DNA of 41,857 nt from Clostridia bacterium (GTDB lineage: Bacteria; Bacillota; Clostridia; Oscillospirales; CAG-272), in contig JAFTZH010000044.1 of assembly GCA_017464565.1 (NCBI GenBank), positions 1-41,857 on the forward strand. Reading direction: 5' to 3'. A model generated the notes under the pieces. That model ran no database searches and was not told the origin of the DNA. It saw only the letters and a program-made list of their open reading frames with translations. Position numbers and translations under genes: made by a program. Below are positions 1 through 7,659 of this stretch, piece by piece (positions within the stretch are counted from its first letter, which is position 1; the number at the start of each line of letters is the position of its first letter).

Positions 1-327
1 AATGATACTGGTGGGCCATCCGCCGCTTCCCGTGAAGGCTTGACAGACCGCCATATAGACGCTGTCAATGTCGGGACGCTCCTCCTTGTCTACCTTGATA
101 GATATAAAATATTTGTTTAACAGCGCCGCAATTTCTTCATCCTCAAAGCTCTCGTGTGCGAGCACGTGACACCAGTGGCACGCACTGTATCCGATACTTA
201 AAAATATGGGCTTGTCCTCTTGTTTCGCACGCTCAAACGCCTCGTTGCACCAAGGATACCACTCAACGGGATTATCCTTGTGCTGAAGCAAATATGGACT
301 CGTTTCGTTTGCCAATCGATTGCTCAT
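1..327 (-). CDS. YyaL-like DUF255 thioredoxin-domain protein (N-terminal part, runs off window)
   Basis: The frame runs from ATG at 327 to the window edge without a stop, giving the first 109 residues. The start [20 protein letters not shown], the CHWCH motif at residues 50-54 and the downstream GGWPTS match the N-terminal thioredoxin-like domain of the YyaL/SPATA20 (DUF255) family. Complete members are usually 600-700 residues, with a glycosidase-like alpha/alpha barrel after this domain, which is missing here only because of the window edge. A GGAGGTGA ribosome site lies just before the ATG. The cellular role of the family is poorly defined; redox or protein quality control is the usual suggestion. 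I am sure of the family but not of the function. Confidence 0.9.
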   Translation of the reverse strand, partial: MSNRLANETSPYLLQHKDNPVEWYPWCNEAFERAKQEDKPIFLSIGYSACHWCHVLAHESFEDEEIAALLNKYFISIKVDKEERPDIDSVYMAVCQAFTGSGGWPTSII

Positions 328-451
328 ATCTTCACCTCCGTTATCCCTTTTATTTTTTGCTTTATCAAAGTAACTTATACGAGAAATTGGCAGGTATGTA
401 GGGTCCCGAAAATGTAAATCCTATTGATATTAAAAGTCGGAGGTAAAAAAG

Positions 452-631
452 ATGACGAAAGACGAAATGCCGGTAGGCTTTGCAATGGCGCTGGCGATGA
501 ATTCCGAAGCAATGCAGAAATTCGGGGCGCTCAGCGAGGAACAAAAGCAACAGATCATTGCAGGAACGCACACGGTAAAAAGCAAAGATGAGATGCGCCG
601 CTACGTGGATTCTCTTGTAAACGGCAAGTGA
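452..631 (+). CDS. Small conserved-looking protein, 59 residues
   Basis: The ATG at 452 follows a strong AGTCGGAGGT ribosome site, and the 59-residue product ends with TGA at 629-631. It is soluble and rich in Met, Ala and Glu: it begins MTKDEMPVGF and contains the patch LSEEQKQQIIAGTH, so it is probably a short helical protein. It has no cysteines, membrane segment or signal peptide. It is divergent from the YyaL-like gene, with 124 bp between the two starts, and its stop overlaps the start of the next short frame (TGATG), so the two were probably co-translated. I cannot assign a function. Its own ribosome site and the clean coupling support a real gene. Confidence 0.65.
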   Translation: MTKDEMPVGFAMALAMNSEAMQKFGALSEEQKQQIIAGTHTVKSKDEMRRYVDSLVNGK

Positions 632-723
632 TGAATATGGATTCTATTTGGAGAGATATCGAAAAGCGTGTACATTTTGACGCTTTGAAGGGCAATAAAA
701 GCACCAATGATAAAAAGATGTAA
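631..723 (+). pseudogene. Possible N-terminal remnant of an FAD-dependent oxidoreductase
   Basis: This 30-codon frame starts at the ATG overlapping the previous stop and ends at TAA 721-723. Its start, MNMDSIWRDIEKRVHFDALKG, resembles the first residues of clostridial FAD-dependent oxidoreductases, which typically open with an SIW...HFD.L.G stretch followed by a DVLIIGGG nucleotide-binding motif. Here the frame stops just where the GxGxxG motif should begin. The sequence then runs into a hairpin and the recombinase unit. I read it as the stump of a gene cut by the event that also truncated cotJC on the far side. The likeness is short and from memory of the family, so it could also be a genuine small ORF. 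Confidence 0.4.
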
Positions 724-732
724 TATACTCGC

Positions 733-780
733 AAAACGCACTTTGAAAGCGGATTTTTACCGCCTACAGAGTGCGTTTTT
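733..780 (+). terminator. Hairpin terminator after the 59-residue gene
   Basis: A stem AAAACGCACT (733-742) pairs with AGTGCGTTTT (770-779), and a second GCGG/CCGC stem forms inside the loop. The right arm is T-rich, so this can terminate plus-strand transcription upstream of the recombinase unit. Confidence 0.65.
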
Positions 781-920
781 AAATTTCTCAAAAAAATTTT
801 CAACTTTTTTGCAGAAAAACGCCACCCTCGAGAGTGTTTCATAAGTGAAGGGACAAGAAAACGTTATAGCGGACTTGCCAATATTCATATAATTATTTCA
901 AAAACGAAGGGAGGAATGAT

Positions 921-1082
921 ATGGCGAAAGAAAAAGGCGAAACAAATGATATGAAAAATGAAATATGTACAAGTGTTTTTAAGAACGGAATTTTGACGAA
1001 GGAGGATTACACGAATATATGGATAGAATTGATCACCGTATTGGAACGCAAAAAATGTGTAAATTTTTCTTCCAGTCAATGA
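921..1082 (+). CDS. Small ORF upstream of the serine recombinase, 53 residues
   Basis: The ATG at 921 follows GAAGGGAGGA, a good ribosome site, and the product is 53 residues ending in SSSQ. The central part, SVFKNGILTKEDYTNIWIEL, is helix-like and soluble, with one of its two cysteines near the C-terminus. The reading frame ends 70 bp before the recombinase start, and the recombinase promoter overlaps its stop. This position suggests an accessory protein of the mobile unit, perhaps a regulator or directionality factor, but no recognised domain supports that. The function is unknown. Confidence 0.55.
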   Translation: MAKEKGETNDMKNEICTSVFKNGILTKEDYTNIWIELITVLERKKCVNFSSSQ

Positions 1083-1108
1083 CAAACAAGGATATTATAT
1101 GGTATAAT
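1079..1108 (+). promoter_or_regulatory. Promoter for the serine recombinase
   Basis: ATGACA (1079-1084) and a perfect TATAAT (1103-1108) are 18 bp apart. They overlap the stop codon of the 53-residue ORF. This makes the GTG at 1111 an unlikely start and favours the ATG at 1153. Confidence 0.6.
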
Positions 1109-1152
1109 AAGTGCAGAAAACAGCTTGTTCTTATCGTGGAGGAGATAAGAAC

Positions 1153-2712
1153 ATGAGAGAAAAAGTAGCAATTTATTGCAGACTGTCCGAGGAGGACAAA
1201 AACAAGCAGAACGCCACCGACGATTCGGGTAGTATTCAAAATCAGAAGGCGATGCTCCGCGATTACGCAGCCCGCATGGGTTGGGAACTTTACGGCATTT
1301 ACAGCGACGACGATTACGCAGGCTCGGACCGCAACCGTCCCGAGTTCAAACGGCTGCTTGCCGACGCACAGGCGAGAAAATTTGACATTATCCTTTGCAA
1401 AACGCAATCGAGATTCACCCGTGAGCTTGAATTGGTTGAGCGGTACATACACGGTCTGTTTCCGATTTGGGGTATTCGCTTCGTCAGCATCGTGGACAAC
1501 GCCGACACCGCCAACAAGGGCAACAAAAAAAGCCGTCAGATCAACGGACTTGTCAACGAGTGGTATCTGGAGGATATGTCGGACAGCATCAAATCCGCGC
1601 TCGACAGCCGACGCAAAAACGGCTTTCACATCGGCTCGTTTGCGCTTTACGGGTACAAAAAGGATCCCGACCTGAAAGGGCATCTCATCATCGACGAGGA
1701 AGCCGCCGCTGTGGTGCGAGAGGTATTCACGCTCTTCTCGCAAGGATATGGCAAGACGGCAATCGCGCGGATGCTCAACGACCGAGGAATCCCCAACCCC
1801 ACCGAGTACAAGCGGATGCAAGGGCTCAGATTCAGTCTGCCGCCGAGCAAGAACAGTACGCTGTGGAAGTATTTCGCCATTTCCGATATGCTGACGAACG
1901 AAACCTACATCGGCAATCTGGTGCAAGGCAAGTATGAGAGCATTTCGTACAAGACCTCGATCAACCGCCCTCGTCCCAAGGAACAATGGTTTCGAGTGGA
2001 AGGTACGCACGAACCCATCATTGACCGCACCCTGTGGGATAGAGTTCAAAGGATGATCGCCGAACGTGCAAAGCCGTTTAAGGTAGGCACAATAGGGCTC
2101 TTTGCCAAGAAGGTGCGGTGCGCATCCTGCGGATACGTGATGCGTTCTTCAAAATCGGGTGGCAGGCACTTTTTGCAATGCCCCAGCCGACACTACGCCA
2201 AGGGTGCTTGCGAGGGCGCGTTTATCTCGGTGGGACGTCTCGAAAGAATGGTTATCGACGAGTTGAAGCGTCTGAATGCCGAGTATCTTGATATGGACGA
2301 ATTGGAACGCAAGGTACAGTTCTGTGCCGATCTGACGGAGCGAAAGGAAGCACTTGAAAGCGAGATCGCGACCTATCAGGGCAAGATCAATCAGTTTGCC
2401 AAGGGTGTGCGCGACCTCTATCTTGACAAAGTAAAAGGTCTGATTTGTGAAGCGGACTTCATCGAATTGTCAAAGGACTTCACCTCGCAAAAGGAACGGC
2501 TGGAAGCGCAGGTGCTCGAATGTCAAAAGCAAATTGCGGAGATCGACGTCAAAATCGCCGTAGGCGACAACCGCCGCGAATTGATCGAACAGTACGTTAA
2601 AGTCGAGCATCTGACACGCGAAATGGTGGAGATTTTGATCGACAAAATCATGGTCGGAAAGCGTATTCCGGGGACACGAAACGTACCCATTGAAATTCAC
2701 TGGAATTTCTGA
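1153..2712 (+). CDS. Large serine recombinase (519 residues)
   Basis: This is a site-specific DNA recombinase of the large serine integrase/transposase type, which cuts and rejoins DNA through a 5'-phosphoserine link. The N-terminal resolvase domain (about 1-150) begins with IYCRLSEED, where Ser12 is the expected nucleophile. It continues with SIQNQ, an YSDDDYAGSDRNRPEF stretch and the arginine-bearing TQSRFTREL. The recombinase domain (about 165-300) follows, then a zinc ribbon with Cys323, Cys326, Cys343 and Cys353, and a charged coiled coil (about 370-470). The domain set and length are those of intact family members. The start at 1153 is chosen for its GGAGGAG ribosome site. No cargo genes accompany it beyond a 53-residue ORF. 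The genes on both sides are broken, so it is probably the survivor of an insertion or deletion event. Confidence 0.95.
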   Translation: MREKVAIYCRLSEEDKNKQNATDDSGSIQNQKAMLRDYAARMGWELYGIYSDDDYAGSDRNRPEFKRLLADAQARKFDIILCKTQSRFTRELELVERYIHGLFPIWGIRFVSIVDNADTANKGNKKSRQINGLVNEWYLEDMSDSIKSALDSRRKNGFHIGSFALYGYKKDPDLKGHLIIDEEAAAVVREVFTLFSQGYGKTAIARMLNDRGIPNPTEYKRMQGLRFSLPPSKNSTLWKYFAISDMLTNETYIGNLVQGKYESISYKTSINRPRPKEQWFRVEGTHEPIIDRTLWDRVQRMIAERAKPFKVGTIGLFAKKVRCASCGYVMRSSKSGGRHFLQCPSRHYAKGACEGAFISVGRLERMVIDELKRLNAEYLDMDELERKVQFCADLTERKEALESEIATYQGKINQFAKGVRDLYLDKVKGLICEADFIELSKDFTSQKERLEAQVLECQKQIAEIDVKIAVGDNRRELIEQYVKVEHLTREMVEILIDKIMVGKRIPGTRNVPIEIHWNF

Positions 2713-2727
2713 AAAAAGAGTTAACCT

Positions 2728-2772
2728 AAAAGTGCCGTAACCCCTTATAAAATAAGGATTTTTCGCACTTTT
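2728..2772 (+). terminator. Hairpin after the recombinase
   Basis: AAAAGTGC (2728-2735) pairs with GCACTTTT (2765-2772), with an inner CCTTAT/ATAAGG stem (2743-2748 with 2752-2757). It lies 16 bp after the recombinase stop, and its right arm ends in a T run. It is a probable terminator and may also mark the right side of the mobile unit. Confidence 0.6.
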
Positions 2773-2798
2773 ATAAGACTCAATTTCGTTGCGAATAC

Positions 2799-3017
2799 GT
2801 GATTCTAACAGAGCAAAAGGCGCGTACGACCTATGAGAATATATTACGGCTCACCGACGACCCCGACGTGCGCGACCCAATCAAATTCCTTCGCGAGCGA
2901 GAGATAGTTCACTATCAGCGTTTCGGTGATGGAATAAGAATAGCGCAGGACAATCTCGACTCAAAGAACTTTTACGCTTGCAACCCATCCTTTGACAAAA
3001 TGCCCCGACGCTCATAA
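2799..3017 (+). pseudogene. cotJC: Truncated spore coat protein CotJC (manganese-catalase family), C-terminal piece only
   Basis: The 72 codons from GTG 2799 to TAA 3017 encode the end of a CotJC-like protein. EQKARTTYENILRLTDD, the segment FLREREIVHYQRFGD and the final KNFYACNPSFDK are characteristic of this ferritin-like, manganese-catalase family. The E...H pair in REREIVHYQRF would contribute metal ligands in a full protein. Normal members are about 190-220 residues, so the first two thirds and the cotJA/cotJB partners are missing. Family likeness fades just upstream of the ILTEQ stretch, 85-90 bp after the recombinase stop. A GTG happens to sit at the break, but no ribosome site precedes it. 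The gene is almost certainly dead. It does imply an ancestor able to make spores. Confidence 0.85.
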
Positions 3018-3037
3018 ATCATTCTCGCTTATAGCAC

Positions 3038-3070
3038 AAAGCCGTCCGCTTGTATTAGGGGCGGCTTTTT
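3038..3070 (+). terminator. Terminator of the former cotJ gene
   Basis: AAAGCCGTCCGC (3038-3049) pairs with GGGGCGGCTTT, followed by TTTTT. It lies 20 bp after the cotJC stop and is a classic intrinsic terminator. Confidence 0.8.
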
Positions 3071-3108
3071 TATACAAAAACAGTTGATAATATATACCTG
3101 TTTGGTAC

Positions 3109-3137
3109 TTGACAAAGTCTAAAAGTTAATATATAAT
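3109..3137 (+). promoter_or_regulatory. Consensus promoter of the nucleoside hydrolase gene
   Basis: TTGACA (3109-3114) and TATAAT (3132-3137) are a perfect consensus pair 17 bp apart. Transcription should start near 3144, leaving a leader of about 100 nt before the first good ATG. Confidence 0.85.
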
Positions 3138-3144
3138 CACTTAA

Positions 3145-3244
3145 GCGGATCGGTCTGGCGCAAATACCGTATCTGCGGCAAGGTAAATTTTGCGCGGACG
3201 ATACGGCTTAATTGCGGTCCTTCGTCTCATTTCAGCAATTATTT
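3145..3244 (+). promoter_or_regulatory. Structured 5' leader, candidate cis-regulatory RNA
   Basis: Two helices can be drawn in this leader. GCGCAAA (3158-3164) pairs with TTTGCGC (3189-3195). CCGTAT (3167-3172), inside that loop, pairs with ATACGG (3201-3206), outside it. Together they would make an H-type pseudoknot, or else two mutually exclusive folds. There is no Shine-Dalgarno sequence near the hydrolase start, so initiation may depend on this structure. I do not recognise it as a named riboswitch class. This is a by-eye fold only. Confidence 0.35.
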
Positions 3245-4153
3245 ATGAAAATGGTAAAAACTCCGTACGAAATCATCAACGAACTTAAGTCAAATTCGGT
3301 AAAAAACGTCATTCTCGACACCGACGCGTATAACGAGATAGACGACCAATACGCAATAGCTTACGCTATGCAATCCTCGGACAGGGTAAATCTCCTCGCT
3401 CTCTGTGCGGCTCCCTTCCTCAACAACCGCTCAACCTCTGCGGGAGACGGAATGATACAGAGCTACAACGAAATTTTCAAAATAACGAAGCTTACCGACA
3501 AGAACCGCTCTATCCCGATATATAAAGGCTCGGACAGTTTTCTTTCGTCAAAGGACGTGCCCGTTGAATCCGAGGCGGCAGATAAGATAGCCGAAATAGT
3601 TATGAACAGTGCGGAAACCGTATACATAGTGGCAATAGGCGCTATAACCAACGTAGCCTCGGCTATAATCAAGCATCCCGAAATCGTGGATAAAGCCGTC
3701 GTCGTTTGGCTCGGCGGACACGCGCTGTCTTATCCCGACACCGCAGAATTCAATCTTAAGCAGGACGTTTTCGCGGCTCAGGTTGTTTTTGACAGCAATA
3801 TATCGCTCGTTCAGATACCTTGCTTCGGAGTATGCTCCGAATTTCTCACGACAATCCCCGAGCTTGAATACTATATGTCGGAAAAAAACGAGCTTTGCGA
3901 TTATCTGCTTGACGTTACGAAAAACTACACGAAAAATCCTTACGCTTGGTCAAAGGTAATCTGGGACGTAACCGCCGTAGCTCTCTTCACCGTTCCCTCG
4001 GCTTACGATATAGCAGCTATGCCCCGCCCCTTCGTAACCTCTGACAAAAAGTACGCCTTCGATATGGCAAGAGCACCGTACGTATACGTAAGAAGACTTC
4101 GCAGAGACCCGATTTACGCAGACCTTTTCAAAAAACTTACGAGTGTAAAATAA
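3245..4153 (+). CDS. Nucleoside hydrolase (inosine/uridine-preferring family), 302 residues
   Basis: The enzyme is expected to cut the N-glycosidic bond of ribonucleosides, giving a free base and ribose for salvage. The N-terminal metal site is present as VILDTDAYNEIDDQ (Asp25, Asp27, Asp33, Asp34). The spacing D-x-D-x5-D-D is two residues longer than the classical DPGxDD motif, which is typical of a divergent subfamily. VAIGAITNVASAI, WLGGHALSYPDTAEFNLKQD and the late VIWDVTAVALF (carrying the distal Asp) match the family core. Length is normal. There is no signal peptide, so it is cytoplasmic. ATG 3245 is preferred over TTG 3212 and over the second ATG at 3251. It is transcribed alone from its own promoter, and convergent with the large membrane protein gene. 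The exact substrate cannot be told. Confidence 0.88.
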   Translation: MKMVKTPYEIINELKSNSVKNVILDTDAYNEIDDQYAIAYAMQSSDRVNLLALCAAPFLNNRSTSAGDGMIQSYNEIFKITKLTDKNRSIPIYKGSDSFLSSKDVPVESEAADKIAEIVMNSAETVYIVAIGAITNVASAIIKHPEIVDKAVVVWLGGHALSYPDTAEFNLKQDVFAAQVVFDSNISLVQIPCFGVCSEFLTTIPELEYYMSEKNELCDYLLDVTKNYTKNPYAWSKVIWDVTAVALFTVPSAYDIAAMPRPFVTSDKKYAFDMARAPYVYVRRLRRDPIYADLFKKLTSVK

Positions 4154-4164
4154 TTATAAACAAA

Positions 4165-4450
4165 GGGGAGAAACTTTTTCAAAAGTTTCTCCCCGATTCC
4201 TTGTTTTTATGGGTGAGGGACTTTACTCGCTTGTGAGACAAGCCCCTCCCATATCAAGTATGGTAAATACCTAAATTAATCTCTCCGTAAGAAGCAAAAC
4301 AAAACCCAAAAATAAACCCAATGTTTAAAGATTTTTGAAGAGGGGGGTTATGGGGGGAGTTCCTTTTTTAAAAAATGCAAAACCCCCAAAAAACAAATAC
4401 AAAAATATCAAGGGGAGAAACTTTTTCAAAAGTTTCTCCCCTTGATATTT
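4165..4450. repeat. Composite intergenic repeat, copy 1 (palindromes at a convergent junction)
   Basis: This fills the 316 bp between the convergent nucleoside hydrolase and membrane protein genes. Palindrome A, GGGGAGAAAC...GTTTCTCCCC, spans 4165-4194. A second copy (4403-4450) is extended by AAATATCAA/TTGATATTT into a 48-nt near-perfect palindrome just after the minus-strand gene. Between them lies TTTAAAGATTTTTGAAGAGG (4323-4342), then a run of G and what looks like a decayed hairpin (GGGGGGAGTTCC..., 4352-4379) whose right arm no longer pairs. The same building blocks recur at 17295-17661 and 25216-25417. Confidence 0.8.
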
Positions 4451-4469
4451 ACATTACATTATCTATATT

Positions 4470-7412
4470 TCACGCAAGCGTAACGCTGTTGCCGGAGATT
4501 GATATCGGAACGTTCAGAACCGAAGCGATAGAGACCATCAGCTTCTCGTATTCCGCGTTTGCCTCTGCGTCGGAAGATGTTTCAAGCTGGGTTTTCCATT
4601 TTGCGTCAAGAGCCCCGACAAGCTCGGTTTTTTCTTCCTCGGTAAGATTTCTTTCGGAGTTCAGCGGGTCGTTCTTCGCCTCGCCGCTCTCTCCGTATAC
4701 GGTATTTACCAAGGTTTCCGAGATTATCACCGAATCGGTAGCTCTCTGTACGAATTCGGTAGCCGTAATTCCCGTTGCGCTGTTATCTCCGAACGTGGTT
4801 TTTTCGTCGGATTTCGTAGCGCTCATAGCAATATTCATCATATCGTTGACCGCTGCCGACTCTTTCTCGTATTCCTCCTCGGGCATACCGTTCTCCTTCG
4901 CGTCGGACATATTACCGAACATATCCGAAAGCATATCCGAAACGGGAGCCGCGCTCTTATCCGCAACGCCGTAATTCTTTACGGTTTCGGGAGTTGAAAG
5001 CTTCTGGAGAGTCTCCGCAGATGTAGGCGTAAGGTCCTTCATAAGCTCGTTTACAGCCTCGGTAGCGTCTCCGTTCTCGGAAGATATCTTAATAATATTT
5101 ACCGTATTTCCGAGAGACTTGAGAAGAACCGTATACGATTCTCCCTTGCTTGAGCCGCCATTTATCGAGCTTGCGACGTCGGTTGCCTGAATAACGGTAA
5201 AGCCTATATTTGAGCGTATAGCGTCAGCCTGAAGCATAGCGGTAAGGAACTTACCCGTATAATCCTTGCCCATAAGCTGACTTTCGGCAAAGGAATCAAG
5301 AACGGGTCCAAAAGCAGTGATAACGTTTTCTACCTTATGGTCGCCTCCGGATATATCGTCAACGATAGCTATTGCCGACGCAAATATCGAGGCGATAGTC
5401 TTTGCTTCCTTCTCCTTGTCCTCTACCTCGACGTATACGACCTTAAGCTCGTCGGAGGTTACGATGACACTGCTCTTGCCCATATCGTCGGCATCGTCAA
5501 CGGCGGCAGAGCCGTATTCAAAGCCTCCGTCGGATATCTCCGCGAGAATATCTCCCGCAAGCTCAAGCGAGAAAGCGTCAAACTCTTCCGCGGACATTTT
5601 TGCGCAGAGTGCGGCAAACTCGGTCTTTATAATTGCTTGAAGCTCCTCAATCGTCGGATCGGAATCAACCCTCGACATTATCCTGTCCGCTACCGAAAGA
5701 GCTTCACTGTTTTTGTCATTTGACGAGGATATCGTCATAGGCGCCGCTTCTTTCTCGATCCTCATACTCTGTGAGGCGGAAGCCTCCGAGGAGAAAAATC
5801 TCTCCATATCATCCGTATCGCACGCAGAAAGCTCGTTCATCATAGCCGCCGCGATACAGGCGGAAGCACCGCTTGAAATTTCTATTCCGTACTCGTCGTA
5901 CACGCCCGCTACCGCCTCCGAAAGCTCGGCAACGCCTCCTCCGTGAGAAAGATTATAATTATATTCCTCGGTCATATCCTCGATAAAACCGTCGTAAAGA
6001 ACGTCATCACTCTCGGATACGTTGAGATTTTGCGTCATAAGGGAGATTCCCGTATTGGTTATGCTTCCGACGAGAGGCTGCGTTCTTTCGTTTTCAAGGA
6101 GCTCAAACATTATCGCGGAGATAGTCTCCTCGTCTCTGAACAGCGCGAGCGCGCCGCCGTTCTTGATTTCGCTCATAGTGTCGTTTTCAACGAAAGCCGC
6201 GAGCGAATACATAATGGTCTTAAAGTCTCCCGCCACGTTCTCGTAGGTGGAATCCTTCATTATCGCGTATACGTCGGTAAATATCTCTCCGAAGCTTCCC
6301 GAAGCACCGGGAGCGGCAATACCGCAAAACTCTTCCCCTTTGCTCCATTTTCCGGACGATGAGGAAAGAAAATCGGAAACGAGCATAGGTATCATCGTAG
6401 AGTCCTCAAATAAATCTCCTGCCTCGCGCAGACCGTCAGCCGCAGCCTTTTTATCCGAGTCCTCGTTAAAAGCAACGACCACCGTACTTCCGATAGATGA
6501 TACGAGCTTGATTTCCTTGTTAAGCGACGCCAAGCGTCCGTTTACGGGATAGGTGGTAAGTCCGCTGTATATAAGGTCGCCGCCAAGTATCTTTACCGTC
6601 TTTGCTCCGCCGTTCTGCGCCGCCGCGTCAGATATCTCGGACACCATAGCAAAAGTCTTGTCGTCGGAAGCCGAGGCGGCTATCTGAACCACGCCGTTTA
6701 TCGAATTCATTCCGCCGACTATCGGAATAAGTATAACTATATAAACCAAAAATCCGCATACCGCGCCGCACACTGCGCCTATCGGGTCGAATTTTTCACT
6801 GCGGAATTCCTTATTGCGATTGAGCTTCTTCTCTTTTCTCGTAAGCTTTGCGGGCTTTTCGGCTACGTAATCGGATATCTCGCCCGAATCCTCCGCCGAG
6901 GTCTCCTTGGGAGCCTCAACCGAAGTCTCCCGGGAAGCCTCCGAGGTCTCGGAAGCGGTATCCTCCGAAGCTGCCTCAGCGGCGCTTTCGGACTTTGCGG
7001 AAGACTTCTTTTTTCCGCATTTTTTGACTATGTTCATAACGAGATGTACGAATTTTCCGTCAAAGCGGTTAAGTATTCCCTTTGCCGTGAAGAAAAATCC
7101 AATGAAAAACGCGGGGGCCAGAAGCATAGCGATAACTGCCTTGATAACGGCGGATATCGTAGGAACCTGCTCAAAAAGTGCGTTTACAGTCTCGTTTGAG
7201 GAAGACAGAGCGCCTATCAAAGAAAACACGAGCATAGCGATAAGATAAGATACGACCGCCGCCAAAAGCATAGCGATAATCGCGGATACGATAACGATGG
7301 CCAATCTCGACGCCGATATCTGCCACTTATACTTTCTGCCCTTAAGCATTCCGATAAGAGCCGCGATCAGCGCAAAAAGCAGAAAAGCCGCGAGAAAAAT
7401 CAATTTAAACAT
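4470..7412 (-). CDS. Large membrane protein with CvpA-like N-terminal topology, 980 residues
   Basis: Four hydrophobic stretches lie at about residues 3-23, 36-70 (long, possibly two passes), 85-110 and 210-234. Between the third and fourth is a charged, low-complexity cytoplasmic-type linker (131-210) rich in Ser, Glu, Ala and Thr, ending in a basic KLTRKEKKLNRNK patch. The arrangement, with the Gly-rich final helix IGAVCGAVCGFLVYIVILIP, recalls CvpA/colicin V production proteins with an insertion. The remaining ~745 residues are acidic, Ser/Ala/Asp/Glu-rich and probably extracellular, with only three cysteines and no domain I recognise. The start has a GGAGG ribosome site, and a good promoter lies upstream (7468-7496). 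It is monocistronic and divergent from pyk. The function is unknown; the CvpA link is inferred from topology, not from a clear motif. Confidence 0.8.
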   Translation of the reverse strand: MFKLIFLAAFLLFALIAALIGMLKGRKYKWQISASRLAIVIVSAIIAMLLAAVVSYLIAMLVFSLIGALSSSNETVNALFEQVPTISAVIKAVIAMLLAPAFFIGFFFTAKGILNRFDGKFVHLVMNIVKKCGKKKSSAKSESAAEAASEDTASETSEASRETSVEAPKETSAEDSGEISDYVAEKPAKLTRKEKKLNRNKEFRSEKFDPIGAVCGAVCGFLVYIVILIPIVGGMNSINGVVQIAASASDDKTFAMVSEISDAAAQNGGAKTVKILGGDLIYSGLTTYPVNGRLASLNKEIKLVSSIGSTVVVAFNEDSDKKAAADGLREAGDLFEDSTMIPMLVSDFLSSSSGKWSKGEEFCGIAAPGASGSFGEIFTDVYAIMKDSTYENVAGDFKTIMYSLAAFVENDTMSEIKNGGALALFRDEETISAIMFELLENERTQPLVGSITNTGISLMTQNLNVSESDDVLYDGFIEDMTEEYNYNLSHGGGVAELSEAVAGVYDEYGIEISSGASACIAAAMMNELSACDTDDMERFFSSEASASQSMRIEKEAAPMTISSSNDKNSEALSVADRIMSRVDSDPTIEELQAIIKTEFAALCAKMSAEEFDAFSLELAGDILAEISDGGFEYGSAAVDDADDMGKSSVIVTSDELKVVYVEVEDKEKEAKTIASIFASAIAIVDDISGGDHKVENVITAFGPVLDSFAESQLMGKDYTGKFLTAMLQADAIRSNIGFTVIQATDVASSINGGSSKGESYTVLLKSLGNTVNIIKISSENGDATEAVNELMKDLTPTSAETLQKLSTPETVKNYGVADKSAAPVSDMLSDMFGNMSDAKENGMPEEEYEKESAAVNDMMNIAMSATKSDEKTTFGDNSATGITATEFVQRATDSVIISETLVNTVYGESGEAKNDPLNSERNLTEEEKTELVGALDAKWKTQLETSSDAEANAEYEKLMVSIASVLNVPISISGNSVTLA

Positions 7413-7467
7413 TCAAGCCTCCATATAATTCATAATTTATGAGAATACGTGAAACAATACATATTAT

Positions 7468-7496
7468 ATAATATAACATTATTCAAAAAAAGTCAA
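7468..7496 (-). promoter_or_regulatory. Promoter of the 980-residue membrane protein gene
   Basis: On the minus strand, TTGACT (7491-7496) and TATTAT (7468-7473) are 17 bp apart, leaving a leader of about 55 nt before the ATG at 7412. Confidence 0.7.
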
Positions 7497-7571
7497 TCTT
7501 TTTGAAAAATATTCCTAACAATATTATATATTTTATACACGAAAAAATTACAAATCGCTTTTCTATAATAA

Positions 7572-7600
7572 TTGACAAAGTACGCATTAAGTGATATAAT
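7572..7600 (+). promoter_or_regulatory. Consensus promoter of pyruvate kinase
   Basis: TTGACA (7572-7577) and TATAAT (7595-7600) are 17 bp apart, a perfect sigma-A pair about 60 bp before the pyk start. Confidence 0.85.
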
Positions 7601-7659
7601 TAATAAGATTGTTTTATTCAATAACCAAATGTTTAATTTATCCGAGGTAACCCAAAGCT

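Noticed and set aside
1033..2049. A 338-codon open frame on the minus strand opposite the serine recombinase
   Set aside because: It is antisense to a clear recombinase, and its translation shows no family features; it exists because of the codon pattern of the real gene.
733..2772. The two hairpins flanking the recombinase as terminal inverted repeats of a transposon
   Set aside because: They share only short GCACTTT and GGATTTTT pieces; the arms do not match over a useful length, and large serine recombinases do not normally use such repeats.
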